From Phoronis australis (lineage: Eukaryota > Phoronida > Phoronidae): 64,000 nt of DNA. How positions within the stretch are numbered: the first letter of the stretch is position 1; the number at the start of each line of letters is the position of its first letter. Below the pieces are notes generated by a model. It was not told the DNA's origin, did no database searches, and saw nothing but the letters and a program-made list of their open reading frames with translations. Positions 1-10,410 of the stretch are shown piece after piece. Location: NCBI GenBank assembly GCA_002633005.1, contig NMRA01000044.1:1097207-1161206 (forward strand). Direction: 5' to 3'. Position numbers and translations under genes: made by a program.

Positions 1-140
1 GGGGGACTGGACCCCTTTTCCCTTTGACTTTAGTGATATCAAATCTAGAATTTTCAGGTTGGTGACTAGCGCCCTCTTTTAAAAAAATCCTTGGTCCAAG
101 CCCCCCCCCCCTTAAAAAATCCTGGATCCACCCCTGGAGT
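1..140. repeat. Repeat end with GGATCCACCCCTG-type terminus and C-tract
   Basis: A poly-C run is followed by AAAAAATCCTGGATCCACCC. Its reverse complement (GGTGGATCCAGGATTTTTT then a G-tract) resembles the sequence near the right end of the window at 63875-63910, in opposite orientation. Transposon-like terminus; class not assigned. Confidence 0.4.
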
Positions 141-1356
141 GGCTGTAACTGCTTATTGATTGTGGAAAAGTCTGGTCAGTTTAGGACGCAATGTGGTGGG
201 CAAGTAAAATTCCATATTTTATTTTTCCTTTAGTGCTTAACTGTTGTTTGTTTAATTTTTTCAGTTTTTCAGCTTGTTTCTGTAATTTTTGGTTTTCATC
301 TTTTTCTGGGGCGGGGAGAATGTCAAACATGGTTTAGGGATGTTTATAATCAATTATAAAATCAATTACATTTATTGTTTTTAATGACAGACTTGACGTC
401 CAATGCTTAATTCAGGTTTCCTGTTTTGTGTGATTTTCTAAACCTCAAGAATGTATACTAGGAACTATTATTTATTATGCAACTTTCACTCTGTGTGTGT
501 TCAGTCTTTCTTTGTAACCCATCCTCTCTTCCTCTCTTAACCACAATGTATATGTATTTGGGCATGAATCATTTCTTGGAACTTAACAGATGTATGTATC
601 GTGTAGAACTCAGTTTGATTAAATATATCGAAGCATTAAGACGCTCTCTATCAGCTCTCTGCTCAGCACATCGAGCCACCTCATCTAGTTAACCCGCTAA
701 TACCCCACATTTTGGATCCCACACTTTCACCAAAAAATTTGTTCACCTCTTCTACGTAGCTACTACCACTGAGTCAAATAACGTTTTGAGGAAATACATA
801 CATTTACAACAGTTGTAGAAGGTTTAGAAATATGTAAAACGAGCTATTTTGGTAATTTTCTGTTTGAAATTGGTGAGATTTCAGTCTAGTCTTCTATTGA
901 AGAGTACAATGTCAACTGGCCATTCCAGGGAAAAATAGATGTAAGGGAGTTTCCTAACCAGTTCTCCTGCCAGACACATTGGTCTCTCTTTATATAACCA
1001 CAAACCAATTTGTTGTGGTCTGACCAAAGGATACTTATTCAGTTACATAACTGTGTCCTGGCCACAGCAAACAGAGATTGTGTATTCCCTGCTTATTAAG
1101 CTGTTATGATGGTAATTAAGAAAGGCAACAAGATGATCAATAGTCTGTACAGGAGATAGTTCACAGTATAACAGAACTCTGTAGTGTCCAATGCTAATCC
1201 TATTACTGGTACTTCGATATTGATTTTAATACGAATATGAATAAATCAGTAACATTTTTCATGTTATGATTTTGTTCATTATCATAAATATGTTCATCAT
1301 TATTTTTGAGATTGTAATGTTGGTAATTTTTTTGTCTATATCTGACATTTCTTTAG
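141..1356. other. Intron or upstream flank of the first + strand gene
   Basis: No coding exon is seen. Position 870-885 holds a fragment resembling the terminal sequence of the inverted-repeat element family described below (AATTGGTGAGATTTCAG). The rest is AT-rich and featureless to me. Confidence 0.4.
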
Positions 1357-1530
1357 GTTTTATCAAGAAAACACCAAAGAACGCACAATAGCTTTTTCAC
1401 TGGAATGGACAGATCTTTTCGGAAAGAATGGGAAAAATTGTTCCATGGATTGCAGTGCTCCTGTTGGCATCTTGTACAGTTACAACTTCAGTGATGTGAT
1501 TATCCCAGACCACATAGACAATGTTCTTTT
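1357..1530 (+). CDS. Penultimate exon of an unrecognised gene
   Basis: The exon is bounded by a strong acceptor (ACATTTCTTTAG) and a consensus donor (GTAAGT). It is open for 57 codons, starting in phase 1 and ending in phase 2. The peptide begins FYQENTKERT and contains WTDLFGKNGKNCSMDC and ILYSYNFSDV. The phase-2 end matches the last exon at 3878. I do not recognise the family. The -1 frame contains a signal-peptide-like stretch (see findings). Coding status rests on the clean splice sites and phase match. Confidence 0.6.
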
Positions 1531-3877
1531 GTAAGTAATTCTGTTCTTCCCAATTCTTTAGTTGCTTTGCATGAAATCAAATGCTAGAATACATTATTCA
1601 TAGTTCACGTTGTCACAAATATTGTTTTCGTCTGCTCTAAGGTTAACACCAATGTTCAGTGTAATGCTCATCCTCAAATGTTCACTACAAACGCCCGTGC
1701 GTAGCTTAACTCCGATCTACTGATTTTTTTAGTTGCCCAGTCACTGGCCATTGATCCGGACGTCAGTACAGTTATCCAAAATCACTCGGCTTGTTTTATA
1801 ACTGGTGAACAGTAAATTATGCGTAAACGAAATAGAAGGTCCTGAAATGTCGATTTTTGTCAAGAACGTTTGACAACATAAAATTTCACTACTGCACTGC
1901 ATTTTGTGTCAAATACTGCTATTAATTAAATGGTAAATAGTTAGATAATTTGTTTTAACCACAAGAACTGGCAGAATTACTAGTTCTCAACAGTGGTCAA
2001 TATTTTAATGCAATTCAATGCCAACAACTCATAACTATAAAACCCAGTACAAATGTGTCTCATATTAGAAATCTTTGGTAAAATAAATAATACAATAAAA
2101 TTTTCATTTAGTACAATAATAGTAACCAGCTGTCGTGTTTTGACGTTTGAAATCCAGGTTTGATGCAGTGCCACCATTTCTCTTAGTGTTTCCATGGTAA
2201 CAGTTGTAGGATACAATAATGATGGCCAACTCTGTCATCTTTTGACGTTTGAAGGCCGGGTTTTATATAATGCCGTCATTTCTTTAAGTGTTACCGTGGT
2301 GACAGTTGTAGGATACACTAATAATAGCCAACTCTTGTCATTTTTCACTTTTGAAAGCTGGATTTTATATAATGCCGTCATTTCTCTAAGTTTTACCATG
2401 GTTGTAGGATACAAGCAGTGCCTTGGCAACAATGAGGTGTTCTCATTTAATTTTGCTGCAAACTGTTACATAACTTTCAATTTTTCTCTGCATTGTGTTC
2501 TAAACTGATTAAACTTTATCCTACAAATTATGAAAACATTTAATAATGGACTGATCAAGTTAAACAGTAGGTGGAACTTTGGCCTACTTTACTTGCAGTT
2601 ACTGATCTAAAACATGTGAACTGATAGGGTGAACTGAATGATACAGAAATGTCTGGAAGCAGTCAATTTAGAGGGGTATGTGCTGCTGAGATGAAGCTGG
2701 CTTGTTCATCATATTGTTATAAATTTGGGATGTCGGTTGTGATTAAGTGGGAATAAAATGGAATTGGAGACCACTATTGTGCTTGACACTCTGACAGTAT
2801 GTTTCACAGCATGGATACTGACTGAGGGGAGTTTAAAATGTTTGCAAAAGGCAGGGACCCCAGCTAACAAACTGAAATTTCGTTTTTCAGAGACTTTCTC
2901 TAAATGACATTTAAATAAGGCATGCATTAAGCCCTCTTTCTGACTAATAGATATGTACATGTCTTGCATCTTTTCATTTTTGTCAAAGTGTAATTCATCG
3001 CCCCAGATTCGAAAGTCCACGCCACGCCGCATTATACGAATTACCGTACACACTTGTTATGATGTCATATGGTAGCAACAAACATAACGGACTGAAATGT
3101 GTATTCCTCAATGAAAAAGTAAAGCCTTAATGTAATTTTCATCAAACCCATTACAATCGTGAGGCAACTGACACGCTAACATTTGACTTTTTGTCACCCC
3201 AACACTATAAGCGCACCTATAAGCCAGACTGTGACTAACCTGTCTTTTCATAAAAGTTAATTAATGCTGCGGAAGAAAACATATTCGCTATAATTTCTGT
3301 CTCTCACCGAAGACGGCTTTAATATTTTCTTTCAATTTTGAAAACGGCCATTTTGTTTGTTTGCCTGATTTGTTCGTCTTTTACTGTGAAACTAGTACGC
3401 TAAACAGAGGTGTTGGTTATGACTGCAATTATCTCATCAAATACACATTTGGCCAAGCCCACGAATAGCGATAAGCTCACTTCATTGTGTGATGGCGCTG
3501 TGAAGTCTGATGTGCCGAGAAATTAGCTGGAGACTGTGGGGTGAGGGATCCATGCATTCTTGCCCCAGTGTGTGCAATTAGAGTTAGCCTATGAGTTGCC
3601 TACAGATGGCTGCATACTTAGAGATTTTTATTTAGTTATAAAATTTCGACCATTGTCATTGTCGGTTACGGAACTGTAACAGTAAGCAATATATTAATGC
3701 TTTCATTTAACTGGCTCGTTATGGGTGCTTGACCATGATTTGTTAACGATTTAATCTCAACTAGCTTAATTCTCAGACCCTGTTCAGAAGAAATCGTTGA
3801 AGTCCATTTGTTGTCATGCCAACATTTTTTCATTAATACAGGTAAAAGCAATATTTTATTGAACCAAGTTGTTACAG
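1531..3877. other. Intron of the first + strand gene
   Basis: Lies between the two phase-matched exons. It contains a degenerate tandem repeat at about 2100-2415 and otherwise AT-rich sequence with no convincing exon on either strand. Confidence 0.45.
2100..2415. repeat. Degenerate tandem repeat, about 115 bp unit, 2-3 copies
   Basis: Units share GTAACAGTTGTAGGATACA, then GCCAACTC, TCATTTTT, GAAAGC and TTTTATATAATGCCGTCA. The overlapping open frames on both strands here are products of the repeat, not genes. Confidence 0.7.
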
Positions 3878-3959
3878 GCACTACTTTGCAAATTACATCT
3901 CTGATGGCCGTAAGCTGGATTTTGCTGCTTTTAAAAAGGAACTGAAGAAGTTAAGTTGA
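3878..3959 (+). CDS. Last exon of the unrecognised gene
   Basis: Acceptor GTTGTTACAG. Joined to the phase-2 end of the preceding exon it reads LHYFANYISDGRKL, then DFAAFKKELKKLS and a TGA stop at 3957-3959. The predicted protein thus ends in a basic helix. Family unknown. The phase match and an AATAAA about 150 nt downstream support it as a true 3' end. Confidence 0.6.
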
Positions 3960-4380
3960 ATTTATTAGTTATATGACTTTAGAACATCATGTGATTTAGT
4001 TGATATTGGTGATACTGTTGGCCACAAGAGGGCAGGTTAGGCCATGGTTGGTCAGAGAAGTACATTCTTCATGACATCATCGCTTCCTCATCGTTCTATA
4101 CCAAATAAGAAATAAAAAGATTAATTGAAATTGATAGAAGCCTTCCTAAAAACGAGCTTCTTAAAGCCATTGGAAATTTGCTGTTATTGAGTTTTAAATA
4201 TTATTGTCAGCATTGCTTTATTCCTCATGCTGAGCAGTTTACATTATGTGCGTGCAAGAAGATTTTAAAAGTGTGTGGATGTATTGTTGAAACATAATCA
4301 TCGTCATAAATTGTTTATACACAAAGATTTTTTATAAAACCAGTTTTTCCTTATCAATATTGTTGTATCATACTTTACAG
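3960..4380. other. 3' UTR of first gene and region before the KDEL gene
   Basis: Holds the polyadenylation signal at 4111. I searched it for the missing first exon of the KDEL gene and found no ATG followed by a hydrophobic signal sequence. No clear TATA box. Confidence 0.4.
4111..4116 (+). promoter_or_regulatory. Candidate polyadenylation signal AATAAA
   Basis: Canonical AATAAA about 150 nt after the TGA at 3957, suitably placed to end the first + strand gene. Confidence 0.5.
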
Positions 4381-4443
4381 GACCCAACGCTGTTGGACAA
4401 TATGACAAAATGGACGAAAGAATACACTGAAATCACTAAAGAG
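4381..4443 (+). CDS. KDEL gene exon A
   Basis: Acceptor ATACTTTACAG and donor GTAATG. It encodes 21 residues, DPTLLDNMTKWTKEYTEITKE minus the final residue in my count of motif ends, in phase 0 at both ends. No in-frame ATG lies immediately upstream, so this is not the first coding exon. Confidence 0.7.
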
Positions 4444-7400
4444 GTAATGAGACTGTTGAGGTACATCTTTGCTTAGTTCACCAAAAAACTTTGTCAAAAT
4501 CGTCATATTTTCATTTTTCAAAGCCAGATTACTTTGCTGCAAATTATATAAAACCTTTAGTTACCAAATGATTTGTTTTTTACTTATTTTGTGCAAAAAT
4601 TGTCATTTTCCGTGCTACAAATATTGGAAAAAAATTACTGAATGTTGTTTTATGACATTTACACTGTACAAAATATGCTAGTGACGTATTAAAAATTTCT
4701 TAATCTTTATTTTTGTGGAGAAATTTGACAAAATTAAATTTCACTTGTCAGCCATATTGTGTTCTGAATAAATGAAGAATTACATAAGCATTCAAGATGA
4801 CTATAATTAAATGAGAATGCTTTGTGCTAAACTTCAATAATACAGTGTGCATTCTTGCTTTTGGTATACCCTAAACATTCGCACCATCTAAAGTAATGTG
4901 CGTTTTGTCTTTATTGAACAGCTGTTTGAGGTTCTGGATGTCAACAAGGACAAAGAGTTCAGTGACAATGATTTGGAAGTTTTGACGCCTCAGGTTTGAG
5001 TCATTGTGACATAATTTTATCACCATCTTGTAATGTAAGAAATATGTTTTGGTGCATTGGTTAAGAATTTTGATTTGGTTAATTATATCATGGATTATGT
5101 ATTTAAAAATTCTAGTTCATTTCACTGGTGACCTTAAATGTGGTCAATGACCGAGTAACAGCATAATATGATGATATTGTGTCTCTTATTTCAATTTGTT
5201 TTGTGGTCATAGCAAGTCAGGTCTGGTGGAAAGTTCCTGAATAGAATTGCACAACCAAGAATTCCTTGGAATGTGTTGTGTTGTACACAAACCTTGGTAT
5301 AATTTTTATACATGCTGGTTGACGATACAAATTCAGTGGCATCCATGATTTTGCCAAAAGAAATTTCCTTTTGCTGTGGCACTATCAAATCCTGAAGGCG
5401 TTTTTTACCGGTGTTCCCCTGAACCACCATAGGCTTGCCAATGATATCTTGGTTTAACTTTGTGTGCAAGATTCTAAATCTGAACAGCCGAGGTCAATCT
5501 GTGGTCGATTTCAGCTGCTTAAGGAACTGAAGGGCCTGTTGGAAGACCGAGTGGAAGACTATGAGGACATCATGATTGACCAACAGGAAGAGAAACAGCT
5601 GGTAGGAATGTCTTATTTATAAGTAGCTGAATGTTAAGAATCATTCTGGGCTTGGCTATTCAAAACCCATAATGGGTAACAAAGTGATTATCTTCCCTGT
5701 CAGGACCATGAACCTTTTGTTAGGCTGTGTTAACTTACACAGGGCAACTGGGGGAGTAGTATTTTAAGAGCAGGGTTCACAAAGAACTGCGTCCACTGAT
5801 CTTGCATGTCAGTTTCAAAAGGCCTAGTGCGCGTAAAGGATCCCCAATGTTTTAAAAGTGTCTGAAAAATTCTAATCCACTTTGCAGACTAGTTTCCCCC
5901 TCCAAGATCAAAATGATTTCTGATTATGGTGAAGTAAAATTTCACCATTTCGGGACAAAGGTAATTTGCCAAAAAAAGGACTTTTGATTTTCAAAGATGA
6001 AAACTCAGACACCTCAGTTTACAAAGAGAAGGGTCAAGATTCGTGCACAAAAGAAATATGGGTACAGTTATAGCTCTGTAACTGAGTTTGTGTAATCTGA
6101 CTGGTATAAATCTGTAGTGAACTGATTCATTTGAGCAAACACCAATTACATACTATCCTGAGCACAGCCTAGCAATAGTTAATGGCATTCTTATGCTGGG
6201 CATGTAATGACTCAAGGATAATGCAGAGCTGCAGGAATCTTGCATTGAAATTTACCCACAGTGTGCAGAATGTTACAAGGAAGTGTAATGCCTGCAATTT
6301 CTCAAAACACTGTTTGAAGAAAGCTGCAGTAAAAAACTTAAAATGATAAAGCATTCGACGTGATAGTTATCTCTTGAAAAAATTTTTTAAAAATTTCAAA
6401 TTCTAGCATGACTGGTGTTTTTTTCATCTACAGCATTAGTTGATGTTGAGTAGGGCATGTTTTTGTTTGATGAATGCTTAATTAGCATTTAGTTATTTTG
6501 TTATTTGTTGAATATTTTGCAACTGTAAGTTAAGGTGTTGGTGGCAGAACGAAAATATAAGATACCCACTCTCGTGAATCTTTAGAGTTTGTTTTGTTGC
6601 CATGATTTTAATGTACTGTTTTGATTTTTAAAATTTTCATGTCAGTTTTTGCATTATCATTATACCTGTAATGATTATTAGGTTCATGTAGCAATAAGGT
6701 AAAATAGGAAATTGCCAATTTTAAACAAGAATAAAACTAATTTGCAGCTGATAAAATAGCTGTTGAACCATTCGGTGAACTTTTCTTCAGCGCAATAGAA
6801 TTGTGTACTTTTAAAGTAAACTCAACTTGTTAATTTAAAAGCTCTCATCCTGCCCATGTGACATTTAGAACTTAAAGTGCTTGCAAACCTGACTCATAAC
6901 AAAACTTATTTTTTTATTTTTGACCACGTACCAGAATTATGAAATTCGTTTCAAATTGTTTCTTAATCAAATTAGAGGTGAGAGAGTTTCCTTATTGCTT
7001 TAGACTGTGCTGTGCAAGTTGGCGTGATAGCCGCTTTTGTTTTATGCTCTGGGCATTGTGTCAAGAGATAACGAACCGTCAATAATTAGCAAGCCCTCCT
7101 CGGACAGTGGGAACTATCAAGTTGAGAACAATTTTACTTAGCAGTAAAGTGGTCTAATTTAAAAGTTGCTCTTTGTTGGAACACATGTTCATATCTGCAT
7201 TGAGGTTCTAAAATGGTACTGTCTGTGACTTAAAAGTTATATAATAACGGTGTACAATAATAAACTTTCAACAGGAGGCAGAAAAGGAAGCTAAAAGGAA
7301 AATGGTGGCTGACCGCTACATTAAGAGCTTGGAAAATGTGGTCAAGGAAACCATTGATGAAGTAAAGAAGGATCCCGAGGGCATAAAAGAAGAAAGTAAG

Positions 7401-8981
7401 TATAAAAAGGTTTGGATGTGAATGATCAGGATATGTTGGACTTAACACCAGCTCCATCTAGTGTATGGACACGCAACCAGTTTATTTCCGATTCGGAAAA
7501 TTAAGTTAAAGCCAACCAATTTCAGCTTGTCGCGCTTTGAGGCTTGAGCAGTTTTAAAGACATTTGCTTCTAGTCCAGAAAATTTGGAATAATCTGAGTT
7601 AGAGATCTAAGTATAATCAACATGAATTTTGTAGCAGTAAGAGGCTGATTAAAAAGTTGTTGTTTTTGACATCAAAATCTCTGAACTAGGTCAGTGGGTC
7701 GATCTTCTCTACTTCTTTATCTGAACTAACCCATTATCATCATATTTTTGGTGACGGTAAAATCTCATCAATTTCAGACAAAAATAATTGCTGGGTTGCA
7801 AAAAGTTTCATTGTTGCATGATGTGTCAATTTCATTGGGTTGAACAATTACAACATGACGCACAGATAATGCGATGTCATTGTTGCTACGCAGCGTATAA
7901 ATTTATGTAAACGGGCCTTTATTTTTAAAGAGCACCGCTATTTCTCAGAATTATTGACATATGATTGCTTGTATGTCGTAGACATTTAAAAATGGCGCAA
8001 CATTGATAATGGTCATTTATTGAAAAAAAGTGAAATTTCACTTGCCGGCCATATCGTGTCCTAGATTTATGTTTGATAGTTTTGGTGTCTTACTGCTTGG
8101 GATGTCTAATTCAAGACGTACAGTTTATCTTAAGACGTTGAAATTAGTTTCGAAAATATGTACTTTTCAATTCACAGGACTTCCACGGCAAATCCCATTT
8201 ATCGTAATCTATGTTGCAGAGTAAAACAAGAGGAGGATTGGGAATATTGTCATTTATTATGACGTAAATAGATAAAACTAACTAAGACTCTGTAAGATGG
8301 GCATGGACAAAACGCAAAACAAAGCACTGCCTGAAGGGCTTAAAGGAAAAATACAGAACATGAACACAAAACTTGAAAAAACCTAACAGGAAATGTATAT
8401 GAGCAAAGAGAAAGTGGAACCGACACCCGGGATGGGGGGTGGGGAAAAAATGAAGAGAACGAACGTAGGTCTTGTAGACGACGAGGTAGGTGGCTGAATG
8501 AGAGACCACGTTGAACTGAACAAAGGAAATATGGGCGACCAATCAGGAGTCGCGTAGAGAAACGTATGAATACAAAAGTAGGCCCTTGAGGCTATAAATA
8601 GAGATGAGTAATGCAAAATAAACCCTAATGACGATAAATGCATTTAACAAGTTAAATTTAATATCTTGTCTCAAAATTTTAACTCTTCAGTCAACTGCAA
8701 AACTTTGAATTGTAGTGAGAAAGGCTCAAGAGAAAGCTGCCGCAAAACTCACATCTACACTCGAAGAAAAGTTCAAACAGGCCGGAGATAGCTATGACGC
8801 AGATCTTAAAGAGATGATGAAACAATTTAAAGGGCTGGTGGAGAGTGCCGAAGAAGCAGACAAACTGATGAAGGATTTAGAGGGGCGAGTAAAGGAAGGG
8901 GAGGGCGACAGTAGCGCTAGTGAGAAAAGGCACACCAGAGCCTCTGACAAGGAAAGTCCTTTAAAAAAGGACGAACTGTAG
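4381..8981 (+). CDS. KDEL-tailed EF-hand helical protein (five exons, start not found)
   Basis: Five phase-compatible exons at 4381-4443, 4922-4993, 5515-5601, 7275-7395 and 8716-8981 encode about 202 residues. In order: a short amphipathic segment, one EF-hand loop (DVNKDKEFSDND), a long charged helix rich in K/E/D, a Ser/Lys/Asp-rich tail, and a final KDEL. KDEL is the classical ER-retrieval signal, so the product should be lumenal, perhaps a minor calcium buffer or chaperone partner; that role is inference. A signal peptide is required for this and must be encoded upstream of 4381; I could not place it securely. I do not recognise an orthologous family. The gene converges on the channel gene at 12992-62888, which would act on the same ER calcium pool. 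Confidence 0.75.
4444..4921. repeat. Intron with inverted-repeat element fragment
   Basis: The segment 4485-4775 resembles the dispersed family exemplified at 54346-54590: TCATTTTTCAAAGC near one end and TTTCACTTGTCAGCCATATT near the other. The termini are degenerate. Confidence 0.4.
4922..4993 (+). CDS. KDEL gene exon B, EF-hand loop
   Basis: Acceptor TTGAACAG, donor GTTTGA, 24 residues, phase 0 to 0. The loop DVNKDKEFSDND has Asp1, Asn3, Asp5, Glu7, Phe8, Ser9 and Asp12, which satisfies the EF-hand pattern except that position 6 is Lys and position 12 is Asp where Gly and Glu are usual. Only one loop is seen in the gene. Confidence 0.8.
5515..5601 (+). CDS. KDEL gene exon C
   Basis: Acceptor GATTTCAG, donor GTAGGA, 29 residues, phase 0 to 0. 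The peptide LLKELKGLLEDRVEDYED continues into IMIDQQEEKQL; a charged amphipathic helix. Confidence 0.75.
5640..5920. repeat. Dispersed repeat, copy 1 of 3
   Basis: Shares AGGGTTCACAAAGAACTG, CTTGCATGTCA, TTTCAAAA, GTAAAGGA and CCCCTCCAAG with 19795-20055 and 33105-33345. About 270 bp with no coding capacity; an old non-autonomous element by inference. Confidence 0.6.
5921..7274. other. Remainder of KDEL gene intron 3
   Basis: At 5935-6010 there is another inverted-repeat element terminus (GTAAAATTTCACCATTTCGG). I see no exon in the rest. Confidence 0.4.
7275..7395 (+). CDS. KDEL gene exon D
   Basis: Acceptor TTTCAACAG, donor GTAAGT, 40 codons plus one base (phase 1). The peptide starts EAEKEAKRKMVADRY and ends KKDPEGIKEE; strongly helical and highly charged. 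Confidence 0.75.
8197..8320. repeat. Partial copy of the 58.1 kb TIR element
   Basis: Matches 58104-58240 from ATTTATCGTAATCTAT through GATGGGCATGGACAAAACG, but the inner part of the terminal repeat is deleted between two CTAT motifs. Confidence 0.7.
8515..8663. repeat. Block shared with 57922-58103
   Basis: Nearly identical to 57922-58103, including GGAAATATGGGCGACCAAT and a TATA-box-like CTATAAATAG. The 58 kb copy has an extra 30-40 bases near its right side. Here the block lies to the right of the other shared block; at 58 kb it lies to the left. Confidence 0.7.
8716..8981 (+). CDS. KDEL gene last exon, KDEL terminus
   Basis: Acceptor AATTGTAG. The phase-1 base of the previous exon makes an ATG at the junction, then RKAQEKAAAKLTS. 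Further on come EEKFKQAGDSYDADLKEMM and EEADKLMKDLEGRVKEGEGD, a Ser/Arg-rich stretch, and SPLKKDEL before TAG at 8979-8981. The KDEL directly before the stop, in a frame fixed by four upstream exons, is unlikely to be chance. Confidence 0.85.
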
Positions 8982-9566
8982 TTTTTGCACCTTACATTTA
9001 CTTATGAAGTCAGTGACATGAAAATAATATAGTATGGCGTTTATTTAGTTATGTTGCACAAAAATAATTACAAAATTCTTATTTTTCATTTTTTGACAAA
9101 GATTACCTTCTTGCTACGAAAAGAAAATTTTCTTTGCCAGTTGTTTTGCAACAGCTCTAATACTAACAGTGCACTTGGATGAAGATTTTAAATACACAGC
9201 TGTTGGGAACTTTCACAAATTAATGAAATATTTGATGCCAAATAAGCATATTTACTATACCCAGTAGATACGGTTTCCAGTGATGTCATACCTCTTCATT
9301 ATTTTAGTTGTGGTGTTGGACTGAATTATTTCATTAGGACAAAGGGCTTCTTACTGTCTCATGTTTTTGAGTTAATTACTTTGAGATCCTTATCCATGAA
9401 AGATTGTTTATTGTTCTCTTTTTTAAGTATTGGTGTTGGATTGCTTGGGTATTTGGTATAAAGACAGCTGGAAGGCAAGATCTGATGTTTGGTTTTGTTC
9501 ACCTTATTCAACATACAGTGAACACGTGATATTGAACTATTTGAGACCGATTTTGATTCATTCTTA

Positions 9567-9572
9567 AATAAA
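9567..9572 (+). promoter_or_regulatory. Possible polyadenylation signal AATAAA
   Basis: First canonical AATAAA after the KDEL gene stop codon, about 585 nt downstream. Chance occurrence is possible in AT-rich DNA. Confidence 0.3.
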
Positions 9573-10238
9573 TAAGTATATGGTAAATCTCTTATTTCGC
9601 ACACAAATAATGGCTAAAGTGGCCATTTTTCAATTTTCATTTGGCCTTTTTGAAAAAATGGAAATTTTGGTAAATGTTGTTTTATTAAATCTACACATTA
9701 CAATCCATGCTTGTAAAATACTAAAATGTTCTTAATCTTTACTTCTGTAGAGAAATCTAATAAAATAGAATTTCACTTTTCCGCCATGCTGCGTGCTAAA
9801 TAAGAGATCATTACAGTATAAATCTTTTCTGTAATTTGAATTTTTCTTTTTCATAGGGAAATATGTAAAGTCGTGAAAATATTGCTTTTATTAACATTGC
9901 ACAACGTTTCACAAGACAGTAATAGTTACCTTACCATGAATACCATAAATACCAGTATAAAGTGGCCACATGTACATTATACTAAACTAGTGCCAACATC
10001 CGTTAGTATGCTGTATCAAGACTTAGCTTTCCATATAAAATGCTGCTAAGACCTAGAAAAAATGTCTTGGCAATCCACAACACCAGTAAACGGGTGTATG
10101 CCTAAATGGCTATTTATAAACAAAATCCTCCAATTTCAAATTCTGTGCTTTAGTGAAAAGAAAATGTTTTCCTCATCTTCAACTTTTAAATGTACAGTGA
10201 AACATTACCTCATTAACTGCGTCACATCTCTCCTAATT

Positions 10239-10410
10239 CACCTATCGCATGATTTTGAGTGACAACTTAACTGACCAATCACAACGTAGCATTTTTGACA
10301 CACCTTCGTTTCCAAGCCGCCATTTTACCCGACAAACAACACATCAGGTAAAACTTATTGTTTGTTTGTCGACTCTTCGCAAGGGGGCGGACCTTGCGAT
10401 AGGTCAATTA
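10239..10410. mobile_element. Small inverted-repeat element, copy 1
   Basis: Ends CACCTATCGCATG and CTTGCGATAGGTCAATTA are inverted relatives. The core contains TTTCCAAGCCGCCATTTTACC and GACAAACA. An oppositely oriented copy is at 57513-57692. Confidence 0.6.

Larger units (their letters stand above)
7396..8715. other. KDEL gene intron 4, repeat-rich
   Basis: Contains an inverted-repeat element terminus at 7753 (GGTAAAATCTCATCAATTTC), a related end near 8030-8070, and two blocks shared with 57922-58336 (see separate entries). Confidence 0.5.
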
